Of a DNA stretch of 64,000 nucleotides, positions 42,841-52,035 are shown one piece after another. The number at the start of each line of letters is the position of its first letter. The stretch's first letter is position 1. The notes below the pieces were generated by a model, which was not told the DNA's origin, did no database searches, and saw only the letters and a list, made by a program, of their open reading frames with translations. The translations under genes were made by a program, and so were the position numbers. The stretch is from NCBI RefSeq assembly GCF_003722335.1, contig NZ_CP026100.1:62001-126000 (forward strand). The letters are read 5' to 3'. The stretch is from Caulobacter flavus (GTDB taxonomy: Bacteria > Pseudomonadota > Alphaproteobacteria > Caulobacterales > Caulobacteraceae).

Positions 42841-44052
42841 ATGACCCTCGACCGCCGCGCCTTCGCCGCGGGCCTGACCGCCCTGCCCCTGCTGTCGGCC
42901 GCGCCGCACGCCCTCGCATCGACACCCGGCGCCCGCCCCGGTCCGTTCCTGCTGGGCGCCGACGTCACCTGGATCCCGCAGGACGAGGCCGACGGCGCGC
43001 AGTTCTTCGCCAATGGCCGCAGGCAGGACATTCTCGCCATCCTCGGCGACGCCGGCTTCAACGCCATCAAGATCCGCGTCTTCGTCAATCCCGAGAACGG
43101 CTATTCGGAGCGTCGCAAGACCGATCCGTGGGCGGGCCTGGCCCAGACCGTCGCCATGGCCAAGCGGATCAAGGCCGCGGGCATGCACCTGACGATCAGC
43201 TTCCACTACAGCGACACCTGGGCCGACCCGCAGAAACAGGGCAAACCCGCCGCCTGGAAGGACATGCCGTTCGACGCCCTGGTCAAGGCGGTCGGCGACC
43301 ACACCCGCCAGGTGCTGACCGCGCTGGTCAAGGCCGGCGCCAAGCCCGACATGGTGGTGATCGGCAACGAGATCACCTTCGGCATGCTGTGGCCCGACGG
43401 CCGCGTGCCCCTGCCCGTCCCGACGGGCAACCCGGCCACCGACGCGGTGCACCTCAACGTTCCCGACGCCGGCGGCTTCGACAAGCTGGCCCGCCTGCTG
43501 AGCGCGGGCCTGGACGCCTCGCGCGAGACGGTTCCGGGCGTGAAGACCAGCCTGCACAATCACCTGGGCCGCCACTGGACCATCGTCAGCCACTGGATGG
43601 ACAGCCTGCTCTCGCGCGGCGTGCGCTTCGACGCCACGGGCTTCTCCTGCTACCAGCAGGCGGCCGAGGGCGACTGGGCCAACACCTTCGCCCGCTTCGG
43701 CGAGCGCTATCGCGACCACGGCTTCTACGTGGCCGAATATTCCAGCCGGAAGCGCTACGTGAACGACCTGGTGTTCGACGCGCCGGGCCAGCGCGGCTGG
43801 GGCACGTTCATCTGGGAACCCACCCGCCACCAGGAGGCGATCTTCGACCAGGACGGCAAGAACGCCGGCGAGGGCCCGCGTCCCAACCTGCTGTCGCAGG
43901 GGATCAACGCCGCCGAGGCCCCCGGCGCGGCGATCGCAGGCGCGCCGGCGCCCCATCCCGAGAAGATCGACAACGGCGGCCGCTACGACGCCAACGCCTT
44001 CATGGAACTCTACCGCCAGATGGCGCGGGACTACGGGCTGCGAAAGGCGTGA
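42841..44052 (+). CDS. GH53 endo-beta-1,4-galactanase, exported
   Basis: 403-residue secreted enzyme of glycoside hydrolase family 53. A Tat-like leader (DRRAFAAGL) is followed by GADVTWIPQ, and the catalytic pair is visible: acid/base E177 in GNEITFGMLWP and nucleophile E299 in YVAEYSS. It cleaves beta-1,4-galactan side chains of pectin, feeding galactose oligomers to the cell. TonB receptors that usually sit near are not in the window. Divergent from mgsA. Confidence 0.93.
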   Translation: MTLDRRAFAAGLTALPLLSAAPHALASTPGARPGPFLLGADVTWIPQDEADGAQFFANGRRQDILAILGDAGFNAIKIRVFVNPENGYSERRKTDPWAGLAQTVAMAKRIKAAGMHLTISFHYSDTWADPQKQGKPAAWKDMPFDALVKAVGDHTRQVLTALVKAGAKPDMVVIGNEITFGMLWPDGRVPLPVPTGNPATDAVHLNVPDAGGFDKLARLLSAGLDASRETVPGVKTSLHNHLGRHWTIVSHWMDSLLSRGVRFDATGFSCYQQAAEGDWANTFARFGERYRDHGFYVAEYSSRKRYVNDLVFDAPGQRGWGTFIWEPTRHQEAIFDQDGKNAGEGPRPNLLSQGINAAEAPGAAIAGAPAPHPEKIDNGGRYDANAFMELYRQMARDYGLRKA

Positions 44053-44070
44053 AGGCTCTAAATCAAACAT

Positions 44071-44123
44071 CTAGAGCGCGTTAATCGGCGAAACCGCTCA
44101 CGCTTCCGCCTGACGCGCTCTAG
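44071..44123. repeat. CTAGAGCGCG...CGCGCTCTAG palindrome
   Basis: 53 bp; ends CTAGAGCGCG and CGCGCTCTAG pair perfectly, and inner GGCGAAA / GCCT-like arms extend it. This CTAGAGCGCG-type element is common between genes of alphaproteobacteria. It lies between tandem plus-strand genes (galactanase and 44157 gene). Confidence 0.8.
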
Positions 44124-44156
44124 AACCGCCTCCGCGAACGCCTGGAGGGTCGAGGG

Positions 44157-44972
44157 ATGAGCGAAGTCGAGATCGACGGGCGCCTGCTGCAGCGGTGGCT
44201 GAAGACAGACGCGGCCGATCCGGCCCTGCTGGACGGCTGCGCGCTGGACGACGGCGAGAGCGACGAGCCCCTGCCGATCCTCGAGGTCGACCTCGCCCGC
44301 CAGGCTCTGGTCTGCGGCGGGCCGAAGGGCCGCATGCGTTTCCCGTTCGGGCGACTGCCCGACGGCCTTCTGGTGGCGCCCGCATCGGATCACCCGGCGG
44401 TCGCGGCGGTCAGGGCCGCCGTGTCGCCGCAGGAGCGCGCCCACCAGAAAATGCGCGACGAACTCGGCCCGGAATATCCCCGCCCCTTCGCCACGGTGGC
44501 CGACCTGGAGGCCGTCCACGCCGCCGAGATGGCCCGGCGGGACGGCAAGCTGCCGGAACGCGCCCTGCGCGGGCCGTGGGTGCGGGCGCTGAAGCGCAAC
44601 GAACTGCACCGGCAGGGCGCGCAGCTGGCGCAGTCCTGGCGCGAGCTGGCCAACGCCTGCGGCGCGCCGTGGTCGGACATCGCCCTGCACCTGGCCTGGT
44701 TCCAGCGCGCCGCCGGTCATCCCAACCGCGCGATCGAGACGGCCCGCGACTTCTGGCGCTCCAAGGCCCCGGCCTCGCAGACCGAAACCGCCATGCTGGC
44801 CACGGTCGAGGCGGCGGCCTGGATCGACCGCTTCGAGCGCAAGGGCGGCGCCCCGCCCGATCTGGTCGAGGCCCGCCGCGCGGCGGCCAAGGCCTACGCC
44901 ATCTCGCCGACCGATCCGGAGATCCAGACCGTCTACCAGCGCCTGAAGTCGGCCGAGGCCGGACCGGGCTAG
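44157..44972 (+). CDS. Soluble protein of unknown function
   Basis: 271 residues. The middle and C-terminal parts are helical and TPR-like (HLAWFQRAAGHPNRAIETARDFW, ATVEAAAWIDRFERKGGAPPD, AYAISPTDPEIQTVYQRLK). The N-terminal 80 residues are acidic with a possible beta-strand pair. No catalytic motif or signal. The TAG stop is the first part of the palindromic element that follows. Confidence 0.68.
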   Translation: MSEVEIDGRLLQRWLKTDAADPALLDGCALDDGESDEPLPILEVDLARQALVCGGPKGRMRFPFGRLPDGLLVAPASDHPAVAAVRAAVSPQERAHQKMRDELGPEYPRPFATVADLEAVHAAEMARRDGKLPERALRGPWVRALKRNELHRQGAQLAQSWRELANACGAPWSDIALHLAWFQRAAGHPNRAIETARDFWRSKAPASQTETAMLATVEAAAWIDRFERKGGAPPDLVEARRAAAKAYAISPTDPEIQTVYQRLKSAEAGPG

Positions 44973-45178
44973 GCTGCGCACTCAATTGCGCGAGTACTTT
45001 CTAATCGTCATCCCGGCCGAAGGGCCGCGTAGCGGACCGTAGAGCCGGGACCCAGGGGCCGCCTGCATTGCGCCGGCCCCTGGGTCCCGGATAAGCGCTT
45101 CGCGCTTTCCGGGATGACGAGCAATAAGCGATTGAAATGCTTAGACCCGACTCGCAGCGCAATTGAGTCCGCAGCCTA
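44970..45178. repeat. Nested 209-bp palindromic element between convergent genes
   Basis: Outer 19-bp arms GGCTGCGCACTCAATTGCG (44973) and CGCAATTGAGTCCGCAGCC (ending 45177) enclose a second palindrome: CGTCATCCCGG...CCGGGATGACG and CCGGGACCCAGGGGCCG with its complement. TAG at 44970-44972 and CTA at 45176-45178 are the stop codons of the flanking genes. Confidence 0.85.
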
Positions 45179-46774
45179 ACCCCGTTCCTTCGTCCGCTCG
45201 AAGCGCACCTTCGGATAGCGCTCGGCGACGTAGTTGATCTCCCAGGACGACTTGCCCAGGAACACCGGCTGGTCGTCGATGTCGCGGCCCATGGCCGACT
45301 TGTGCTTGTTCTCGAAGTCCTCGACGTCGGCGCGCTCGCCGACCAGCCAGCGGGCCTCGGCGTAGGGGCTGGCCTCGAAGATCACGTCCAGCTGGTACTC
45401 GTTGCCCAGGCGGTCGGCCATGACCTCGAACTGCAGCTGGCCGACGGCGCCGACGATGAAGTCGGACCCGATCATCGGGCGGAACAGCTGGGTGACGCCT
45501 TCCTCGGCCAGGCCTTCCAGCGCCTTCTTCAGGTGCTTGGCCTTCAGCGGATCCTTCACGCGAACGCGGCGCAGGATTTCCGGCGCGAAGTTGGGCAAGC
45601 CCGCGAAGCGCAGGGCGCCGGTCTCCGACAGGCTGTCGCCCACCCGCAGCACGCCGTGGTTGGGAATGCCGATCACGTCGCCGGCGAAGGCGTCTTCCGC
45701 CAGTTCGCGATCGGAGGCGAAGAACATGATCGGCGCGTTGACGCTCATGGCCTTGCCGGTGTTCTGGGCTTTCAGCTTCATGCCGCGCGTAAAGCGGCCG
45801 CTGGTCAGGCGCAGGAAGGCGATCCGGTCGCGGTGATTGGGATCCATGTTGGCCTGGACCTTGAAGACGAAGCCCGAGACCTCGTTGTCGCCCGGGGCGA
45901 CGTGGGTCTCGGCCCCGGCCTTGCTGGCCTTGGCCGGCTTGGGCGCGGGCGCATAGGCGCCGATGCCGGCCAGCAGCTGGTCGACGCCGAAGTGGCGCAG
46001 CGCCGAGCCGAAGAACACCGGCGTCATGTGGCCTTCGAGGAACGACTGCACGTCGAACGGCTTGCCGGCCTCGGTGACCAGCATGGCGTTGTCCTCCAGC
46101 TCCGAACGCTCGTCCGGATCGAGGTACTGGACGATGGCGTTGCCGTTGAAGGCCACGGCGTCGGGGTGGCCCTCCTCGTCGGTCGAGCTCTTCTTGGCGT
46201 AGGGCAGGAACTGCTGGCTGCGCAGGTCGAGCATGCCCTTGAAGCGCCCGCCCGAACCGGCCGGCCAGTACAGCGGCGCCGGATCGAGGGCCAGCTTCGA
46301 GGAGACCTCGTCGAGCAGCTCGAACGGGTCCTGGGCCTCGCGGTCCATCTTGTTGATGAAGGTGATGATCGGGATGTCGCGCAGGCGGCACACCTCGAAC
46401 AGCTTCAGGGTCTGGGGCTCGATGCCCTTGGCGGCGTCCAGCACCATCACGGCCGCGTCGGCGGCAGTCAGGGTGCGATAGGTGTCTTCCGAGAAGTCTT
46501 CGTGGCCCGGGGTGTCGAGCAGGTTGAACATCAGGCCGTCGTGGTCGAACGTCATCACCGAGGCGCTGACCGAGATCCCGCGCTCGCGCTCGATCTTCAT
46601 CCAGTCCGACTGGGTGCGGCGGGCCTGGCCGCGCGCGCGCACCGCGCCGGCCGCGCGGATCGCCCCGCCGGCCAGCAGCAGGTTTTCCGTCAGCGTCGTC
46701 TTGCCGGCGTCGGGGTGGCTGATGATGGCGAAGGTGCGCCGACGGGCGGCTTCAGCGGCGGGAGAGGTGCTCAT
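45176..46774 (-). CDS. prfC: Peptide chain release factor 3
   Basis: GTPase that removes RF1/RF2 from the ribosome after peptide release. The 532-residue protein has G1 SHPDAGKTT, the RG[IV] effector and G3 DTPGHEDF, G4 NKMD, then domain II/III and the class-specific C-terminal part ending in a KERG tail. Similar in length to RF3 of other bacteria. ATG at 46774; the frame is open to 46783. A TAG inside the palindromic element provides the stop. Confidence 0.95.
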   Translation of the reverse strand: MSTSPAAEAARRRTFAIISHPDAGKTTLTENLLLAGGAIRAAGAVRARGQARRTQSDWMKIERERGISVSASVMTFDHDGLMFNLLDTPGHEDFSEDTYRTLTAADAAVMVLDAAKGIEPQTLKLFEVCRLRDIPIITFINKMDREAQDPFELLDEVSSKLALDPAPLYWPAGSGGRFKGMLDLRSQQFLPYAKKSSTDEEGHPDAVAFNGNAIVQYLDPDERSELEDNAMLVTEAGKPFDVQSFLEGHMTPVFFGSALRHFGVDQLLAGIGAYAPAPKPAKASKAGAETHVAPGDNEVSGFVFKVQANMDPNHRDRIAFLRLTSGRFTRGMKLKAQNTGKAMSVNAPIMFFASDRELAEDAFAGDVIGIPNHGVLRVGDSLSETGALRFAGLPNFAPEILRRVRVKDPLKAKHLKKALEGLAEEGVTQLFRPMIGSDFIVGAVGQLQFEVMADRLGNEYQLDVIFEASPYAEARWLVGERADVEDFENKHKSAMGRDIDDQPVFLGKSSWEINYVAERYPKVRFERTKERG

Positions 46775-46783
46775 CCCGCGCAA

Positions 46784-48418
46784 CTACCCCCCCGGCGCGT
46801 CCTTGTCACCTTCCCCCGAGGCCGCGGCGGCGGTCGCGGGCTTCAGGGCCTCGCCGTCGGCCTTGCCCTCCAGCGTCGTCAGCAGCTGGCCCGCGCGCCT
46901 GGCCTGGGCCCCGCCATGCGGATTGCCGGCCACGGGCTCCAGCAGCTCCCGCGCGATCTCGTACTGCTTGGCGCGGATGAACAGCCGCGCTGCGTTGACG
47001 CGGATGGCCGGGTTCTGCGGCGCGATCGAGGCCGCGCGGAAGACCACGTTGAGCGTATTCTGCGACGGCTCGCGGTCCAGCGACTTGGTCTCGGCGTAGC
47101 CGTAGAGCGTCAGGTAGTTGTCGCCGTCCAGCTTGTGGGCGCGACCAAGATAGGTGGCGGCCTCGGCGTAGACGGCCTTGGCCTTGTCACGGTCGGCCGG
47201 CGTTCGGGCCAGGCGCCGCGCGGCCTCCAGCCGGCTGTAGGCCATGACCTGCAGGGTCTCCAGGTCGTCAGGCCGCTCGTCGAGCAGGGTGGTCAGGATC
47301 GCCTCGCCCTTGGCGCGGTCGCCCAGGTCGATCTCGGCCCGGGCCAGGGCCAGGCGGCTGTAATACTCGTTGGGGCGCTTGGCGGCGATCTGCTGGAACT
47401 GGGCCAGCAGCGCCGGAGCCTCGGCCTTGGCCACCCCGCCCTTCAGGCGCTGGACCTCCAGGATCAGGTCGTCCGCGCCGGCCGGCAGGCGCGAGAAGGC
47501 GATCTGCGGCTTGGGCGGCTCGCGCCCGATGGTCAGCACCGGCAGCGACTTCATGTAACCGCGCAGCGTCTTCTCCAGGGTCGCCGAATCCTGGCCGTAG
47601 AGCTTGGTCCAGCTGGCTATCGGGTCCTGGTGGTCGCGCACCAGCTCCAGATAGTCCTGCAGCTTCTTGCGCCGCTCCTTGTCGCTCCAGATGTAGTGGG
47701 TCAGCAGCCAGGACTGGGCGTAGAAGGTCAGGGCGTCGTCGCGATCGAACTGCGAGGCGCGCTTGGACAGGATGTCCGACATCGGCAGCCACTTGTCGTT
47801 CAGCAGCGAACTGGCCCGGCCGCGGCTGAAGTCGCCGATCCTCACCCGCTTCATCTGCAGGTCGATGGTCTTGTAGTACTCGGCCAGCCCCTCGACGAGC
47901 CAGCCCGGATAGGCGTCCGGGAAGTACTGCATCATGAAGTGGTGGGTGTACTCGTGCAGCACCGTGTCGTCGCCGTTGGTGCGGTCGCCCAGATTGTCGT
48001 CGTTGCGGATGGCCAGGACGAAGATGTCCTCGACGCCCGTCAGGTAGATGCCCTGCAGGCGCTCGTCGGCGTTCGGGATCACCCGCCGCAGCTGGCGGGT
48101 GTCGGACAACAGGTACAGCGGCAGCTTGCGCGGGGTCTCGACGTCGGTCTTGCCGTGCAGGGTTCGCAGGACGGCATCGAAATCCTCGAGCATCGTCACG
48201 TAGCGGCGGATCAGGGCCTCGCTGCGGTCGGAATAGACGATGAAGTGCTCGCTCTCGCCGCGGATCCAGCGACCGGGCGCGTCTGCCTGCACGACAGGGG
48301 CCTGGACGACGGGCGACGCCGGCGGCGCGCCTCCGCCCTGCGCCCAGGCAGGACCACAGACACCCAGGGCCGTCGCCAGGGCCAGCCCAACGCCCACCAT
48401 CCGCGAAACCAAGCTCAC
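46784..48418 (-). CDS. Gluzincin-like periplasmic metallopeptidase with TPRs
   Basis: About 544 residues with a signal peptide (ending near AWAQGGG). The catalytic-type motif HEYTHH followed about 17 residues later by EGLAEYY gives the HExxH...E pattern of gluzincins (peptidase MA-like). The C-terminal half is a tetratricopeptide-like repeat domain. Start is unsure: GTG at 48418, ATG at 48400 or the frame start at 48430. The substrate is unknown; it ends 10 bp before prfC, so both could share a transcript. Confidence 0.78.
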   Translation of the reverse strand: MSLVSRMVGVGLALATALGVCGPAWAQGGGAPPASPVVQAPVVQADAPGRWIRGESEHFIVYSDRSEALIRRYVTMLEDFDAVLRTLHGKTDVETPRKLPLYLLSDTRQLRRVIPNADERLQGIYLTGVEDIFVLAIRNDDNLGDRTNGDDTVLHEYTHHFMMQYFPDAYPGWLVEGLAEYYKTIDLQMKRVRIGDFSRGRASSLLNDKWLPMSDILSKRASQFDRDDALTFYAQSWLLTHYIWSDKERRKKLQDYLELVRDHQDPIASWTKLYGQDSATLEKTLRGYMKSLPVLTIGREPPKPQIAFSRLPAGADDLILEVQRLKGGVAKAEAPALLAQFQQIAAKRPNEYYSRLALARAEIDLGDRAKGEAILTTLLDERPDDLETLQVMAYSRLEAARRLARTPADRDKAKAVYAEAATYLGRAHKLDGDNYLTLYGYAETKSLDREPSQNTLNVVFRAASIAPQNPAIRVNAARLFIRAKQYEIARELLEPVAGNPHGGAQARRAGQLLTTLEGKADGEALKPATAAAASGEGDKDAPGG

Positions 48419-48616
48419 CCCCCGACACAATTTGACGTTGAGCCTTGCCGGACATTGGGGTGCGGCACAAGGGCCCAGCTTGCCTGTACGAGGTTTTCGC
48501 CGCCCGACGAACAGGCGTTCGAAAAGACCCTATTCAACTTGGGGAATTGGAGTCATGCTCTTGTTTGTCGCCGACGTTCGGCCCCCGAGAGCCATCGGGG
48601 CGACGGAGGAAACGAC

Positions 48617-48769
48617 ATGGCTCTGGCCGAAGACCCTCGTGATCACATCCGCCACCGTTCCCTGGGAAGCCGCCCGCTGGGGCAGAGCGCGCTCTGCCTG
48701 GGCACGGTGCTGGCCGGACTGGTGGTGATCGCCCTGGTCCTGAACATCGTGGCCGGCTTGTTAATGTAA
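48617..48769 (+). CDS. Small single-helix membrane protein
   Basis: 50 residues: a charged N-terminus (MALAEDPRDHIRHRS), then LGSRPLGQSALCLG and a membrane helix (VLAGLVVIALVLNIVAGLLM). Preceded by GGAGGAAACG, a strong ribosome site, and by a GC-rich hairpin (48581-48602). It resembles the 52-residue protein at 16679 in length, topology and the GQS turn before the helix. Convergent with the next gene on the minus strand. Confidence 0.7.
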   Translation: MALAEDPRDHIRHRSLGSRPLGQSALCLGTVLAGLVVIALVLNIVAGLLM

Positions 48770-48783
48770 GCCAGCCGGCGACG

Positions 48784-49164
48784 TCAGGCCGCCAACCGAC
48801 GCCAGACCTGGCGGTCGGCTTCCAGATTGGTCAACTGGCCCGCCTTCTGGCGCTGATGCAACGCGCCCATGACCTCGAGGCCGATCTGGGCGTAGCGCAC
48901 CTGCACCTGCTCGATCAGGCAGCCGCGCGCCGGCGCGACGAACAGGACCGCGTTGATCTCCGGCGCCTTGGCGATGATCAGGGCCGCCAGGCGCTTGGCC
49001 TTCTCCAGCTGCTTGTGGTGCAGCAGCGGCTCCTCGGCGAAGAGCTCCTTGCCCAGCTCGGCGACGAAGTTCAGCGACAGGGCGGCGAAACGGTCGCGCG
49101 TCATCGGCGGCGACAGTTCGGCGGCGTCCAGGCTGAGCACGACGTCGTTCATCAGGAAGAGCAT
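48784..49164 (-). CDS. Protein of unknown function
   Basis: 126 residues, mostly helical, with an N-terminal LFLMNDVVLSLD and a middle KQLEKAKRLAALIIAKAPEINAVLFVAPARG. A fairly constant size and no signal or membrane segment. No family recognised. ATG at 49164. The gene is convergent with the small membrane protein at 48617. Confidence 0.66.
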   Translation of the reverse strand: MLFLMNDVVLSLDAAELSPPMTRDRFAALSLNFVAELGKELFAEEPLLHHKQLEKAKRLAALIIAKAPEINAVLFVAPARGCLIEQVQVRYAQIGLEVMGALHQRQKAGQLTNLEADRQVWRRLAA

Positions 49165-49295
49165 GGTCGGATGACGGGGGCTGCTGGGAGACCTGCGACA
49201 TCCTGACGCGCTCTACTTTAGGTCTGGTTTAGCGGCAGGGTTAATGCTGTGGATCGTTGCATGAACGCCGTGCGGCTCGTCGTCCCGGCCAGCGC

Positions 49296-49625
49296 TCAGC
49301 CCTCGACCGCCTCGGTGAGGAAGTGACGGCCCTCGCGGTCCTCGATCTCCACCACCCAGACGTCGGGGTCGATGCGGGCCGCCCGCTCGGCATAGGCGTC
49401 GAGATCCGGCTCGAAGTCGGACTTGGTCGGCTGCATCCACACCCGCTCGCCGTCGCCGCGCGTGGCCTCGCTGTAGAGGCGCACCGTGCCCGCCTTGCGG
49501 TCGACCACCTTGACCAGCACCACGCCGGCCCGCGCGTCGCCCTTGCGCACCACCATGGCGAAGGCGCCGCCCAACTCGGCGCGGCGGATCAGCGCGCCCA
49601 CCCATAGATCCGTCGAAAGAAGCAT
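49296..49625 (-). CDS. DUF1491 family protein
   Basis: 109-residue protein with DUF1491 features: VGALIRRAELGGAFAMVVRKGDARAGVVLVKV, a strand-rich N-terminal half and the acidic DLDAYAERAARIDPDVWVVEIEDREG ending. Small, soluble, widespread in Alphaproteobacteria, function unknown. ATG at 49625. Its promoter region is shared with the divergent secreted-protein gene at 49695. Confidence 0.82.
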   Translation of the reverse strand: MLLSTDLWVGALIRRAELGGAFAMVVRKGDARAGVVLVKVVDRKAGTVRLYSEATRGDGERVWMQPTKSDFEPDLDAYAERAARIDPDVWVVEIEDREGRHFLTEAVEG

Positions 49626-49694
49626 CGCTAACCGAACCGCAACCAGGAGCGGCTAAGGTCCGCTCGAACATCCTCTCTCGCAGAATACGAGAAA

Positions 49695-50594
49695 ATGGCC
49701 ACCGTGAAGACCTCCGCCCCGCGAAAGCGGCGCCTGGCGGCGACGCTCGTCGCCGCGGCCGCGCTCGGCGCGGCCCAGACGGCCACGGCCACCCCCTCCG
49801 ACGTCTTCTACGAACGCAGCCTGATGAGCGCCGCCGGCGCGCGCTGCGGCCTGTTCAGCCCCTCGCTATCGGGCGCCCTCGACGCCGGGCGGGCCCAAGC
49901 CCGGGGCGCGGCTCTGCGCGCCGGCGCCAGCGTCGAGCAGCTGGACGGCGTGCAGCAGCGCGCCCACGCCAAGGCGGCCTCGGTTCCCTGCGGCTCCAAG
50001 GACCTGACCACCGCTGCGGGCCGCGTGCGCAAGGCCTTCGAGGGCTACGCCCTGCTGCAGCGGATGAACTATCCGGGCGACCGCGCCAGCTGGCAGGCCG
50101 ACCGCGCCAGCTCGGCGACCATCCCGTTCTGGCGACTGTCTCAGCCCTCGACCTTCGGCGGCGACCGGCTGGTGTTCGGCCTGGCCGGCCGCAACACCGA
50201 ACTGCTGGCCGTGGCGACCTTCGCCGACGGCGCCCGCCCCTACGCCGCGCGGCTGGTCATGCGCGACCCGGGCCGCACCCAGGGGCCCTACCTGAAGGCC
50301 CGCAACGGCGGCGGCCTGGCCGACAACGCCGCCCCCCGCGCCGCCAGCCGGGTGTTCGGCGCCGAGACCCGCGACGCCGCCCCCGCCCCGACCTTGATGC
50401 CGACCGGGGCCAAGACCGGCATGGCCTTCCGCTTCCCGCGCGAGGCCGGCGACGTCATCGCCCGGCTCGACCCCCGCGAGGCGATGACCGTGGAGTTCGT
50501 CATCCAGGGCCGCGACGGGCGCGAGACCGTCCGCCGGGCCTATGTCGAGGTCGGCGACTTCGCCGCCGGCCGCGCCTTCCTGCGAGTCAGCTGA
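49695..50594 (+). CDS. Secreted protein of unknown function
   Basis: 299 residues. A basic start and hydrophobic stretch (KRRLAATLVAAAALGAAQTATAT) form the signal peptide. The mature part has two Cys (RCGLF, VPCGS) near its N-terminus and beta-rich parts with RLVMRDPGR and VIQGRDGRETVRRAYVEVGDF. No family recognised. It is followed 56 bp later by the exonuclease gene. Confidence 0.68.
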   Translation: MATVKTSAPRKRRLAATLVAAAALGAAQTATATPSDVFYERSLMSAAGARCGLFSPSLSGALDAGRAQARGAALRAGASVEQLDGVQQRAHAKAASVPCGSKDLTTAAGRVRKAFEGYALLQRMNYPGDRASWQADRASSATIPFWRLSQPSTFGGDRLVFGLAGRNTELLAVATFADGARPYAARLVMRDPGRTQGPYLKARNGGGLADNAAPRAASRVFGAETRDAAPAPTLMPTGAKTGMAFRFPREAGDVIARLDPREAMTVEFVIQGRDGRETVRRAYVEVGDFAAGRAFLRVS

Positions 50595-50650
50595 CAGTTT
50601 TGGGCGCCGGGCCGTTTGGCCCCGAGCCCGCCAAGGCCCATATTGGCCTG

Positions 50651-51394
50651 ATGACACGCATCCGCGTCATCGACCTGGAGACCGCCGGCAACGGCCCCCA
50701 AGACGTCTGCGAGATCGGCTGGCAGGACGTGGTCCAGGACCCGGACGGCCGCTGGCGCGTCGACGAGGATCGAGGCGCGCTGCTGGTCAATCCCGGCCGC
50801 CCGATCTCGCCGGAAACCATGGCGGTTCACCACATTCTCGACGCCGAGGTCGCCGGCTCGCCGTTCTGGAAGGACGCCGCGCCCGGCGTGCTGCGGCCCG
50901 ACGGCGGCGTTGCGGCCCTGGCCGCCCACCGGGCGTCGTTCGAGCAGCGCTACTGCACGCCGGCGCTGGCCGGCGGGGCGGCCTGGATCTGCACCTGGAA
51001 GTGCGCCCTGCGGCTGTGGCCGCATCTGACCAGCTTCTCCAACCAGATGCTGCGCTACCAGCGCATGCCCCGGGGCCTGGTCCACGCGCTGGGCCTGCCG
51101 GCGCACCGCGCCCTGCCCGACGCCTATGTCACCGCCCACCATCTGCGCGACATGCTGGACGCGGCCTCCCTGGAGCAGTTGCTGGCGTGGAGCGCCGAGC
51201 CGGGCCTGCTGCCGCGCGTGCCCAGGGGCGCTGATCGCGGCAAGGCCTGGAGCCTGCTGGACGAGGACGCCCTGCGGACGCTGGCCCAGGACCGCGACCC
51301 CGACGTCCGCTTCAGCGCCCAGACCGAGCAGCGCCGGCGCGGCGAGGCGGCGACGGCGGAGGCCGTGGAGCCGGCGCAGCCAAGCCTGCTGTGA
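50651..51394 (+). CDS. 3'-5' exonuclease of the DEDDh type
   Basis: 247 residues with a DnaQ-like fold. VIDLETAGNG holds the first Asp and Glu (Exo I), VCEIGW follows, a central WICTWKCALRLW region and HRALPDAYVTAHHL give the later acid and the catalytic His. It fits short exonucleases that act on single-stranded DNA or RNA. ATG at 50651. The substrate cannot be told. Confidence 0.85.
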   Translation: MTRIRVIDLETAGNGPQDVCEIGWQDVVQDPDGRWRVDEDRGALLVNPGRPISPETMAVHHILDAEVAGSPFWKDAAPGVLRPDGGVAALAAHRASFEQRYCTPALAGGAAWICTWKCALRLWPHLTSFSNQMLRYQRMPRGLVHALGLPAHRALPDAYVTAHHLRDMLDAASLEQLLAWSAEPGLLPRVPRGADRGKAWSLLDEDALRTLAQDRDPDVRFSAQTEQRRRGEAATAEAVEPAQPSLL

Positions 51395-51428
51395 GAAGCT
51401 CATAGAACGAGTTGGCGATTTTCCATGA

Positions 51429-51547
51429 CCCCCTCCCCCTTGATGGGGGAGGGGCAGGGGTGGGGGTGGTGCGGCGTTGGATGCCGCACCGCCGCCAAGT
51501 CAGCAGTCACCCCCGTCCCCGCCCTTCCCCCATCAAGGGGGAAGGGA
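51429..51547. repeat. CCTCCCCCTTGATGGGGGAGG palindrome
   Basis: Outer arms CCCTCCCCCTTGATGGGGGAGGG and CCCTTCCCCCATCAAGGGGGAAGGG enclose a second pair (GGCAGGGGTGGGGGTG / CACCCCCGTCCCCGCC). It lies between the convergent exonuclease and MliC genes; a likely two-way terminator. Confidence 0.8.
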
Positions 51548-51560
51548 GAGAAACGCCCCC

Positions 51561-51968
51561 CTATTTCCCCGCGTCGGACGGAGCCATGCATTCGACCGGC
51601 TTGGCGCTGGCGACGTCCTCGCCGTCCTTGAGCGGGGCGACCATGCCTTCGGTCATGCCCTTGGTCCACCATTGCAGGCCCTCGCCCACATAGCGCGCGC
51701 CGCTGGCCGACATGGCCACGGTCAGCGTGCGGGTCTTGTCGCCGTAGTCGATGACGGCGGTCTTGTCGTCGGGATAGGTCGCCTTGAGCACGCTGCCGTC
51801 GGCGCAGGCATAGACGATCTGCTTGGGCTCGGCGGCGGCGGGCGTCGCCGGCGGCGGGGTCTGGGCCAGGTTGTCGGGCGTCGGCGCGGGCTTGGGCGCC
51901 TCGGTCTTCTTCTCGCAGGCGGCCAGGGCCAGGACGGCCAGGCCGGCGACGAACAGTGGGCGGATCAT
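51561..51968 (-). CDS. MliC-like lipoprotein (lysozyme inhibitor type)
   Basis: 135 residues with a lipobox LALAAC (C18), a Pro/Ala linker, then an MliC domain: VYACADGSVLKATYPDD, the SASGARY strand and WWTKGMTEGMV. MliC lipoproteins block C-type lysozyme at the periplasm. The fold is short and the Cys pair (ACADG, VECMA) fits the family disulfide. Single gene behind the palindrome. Confidence 0.85.
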   Translation of the reverse strand: MIRPLFVAGLAVLALAACEKKTEAPKPAPTPDNLAQTPPPATPAAAEPKQIVYACADGSVLKATYPDDKTAVIDYGDKTRTLTVAMSASGARYVGEGLQWWTKGMTEGMVAPLKDGEDVASAKPVECMAPSDAGK

Positions 51969-52035
51969 CGGCGGGCTCCCCGAAAAGCGAAGGTTCGAAG
52001 AGCCTACAACGTCGGCTGGCCGACGTCGTTGCCGA

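Noticed and set aside
45302-48769. 1155-codon frame on the plus strand
   Set aside because: Antisense to prfC and the metallopeptidase gene. Only its last 50 codons (48617-48769), which lie in free space and have their own ribosome site, are kept as a small gene.
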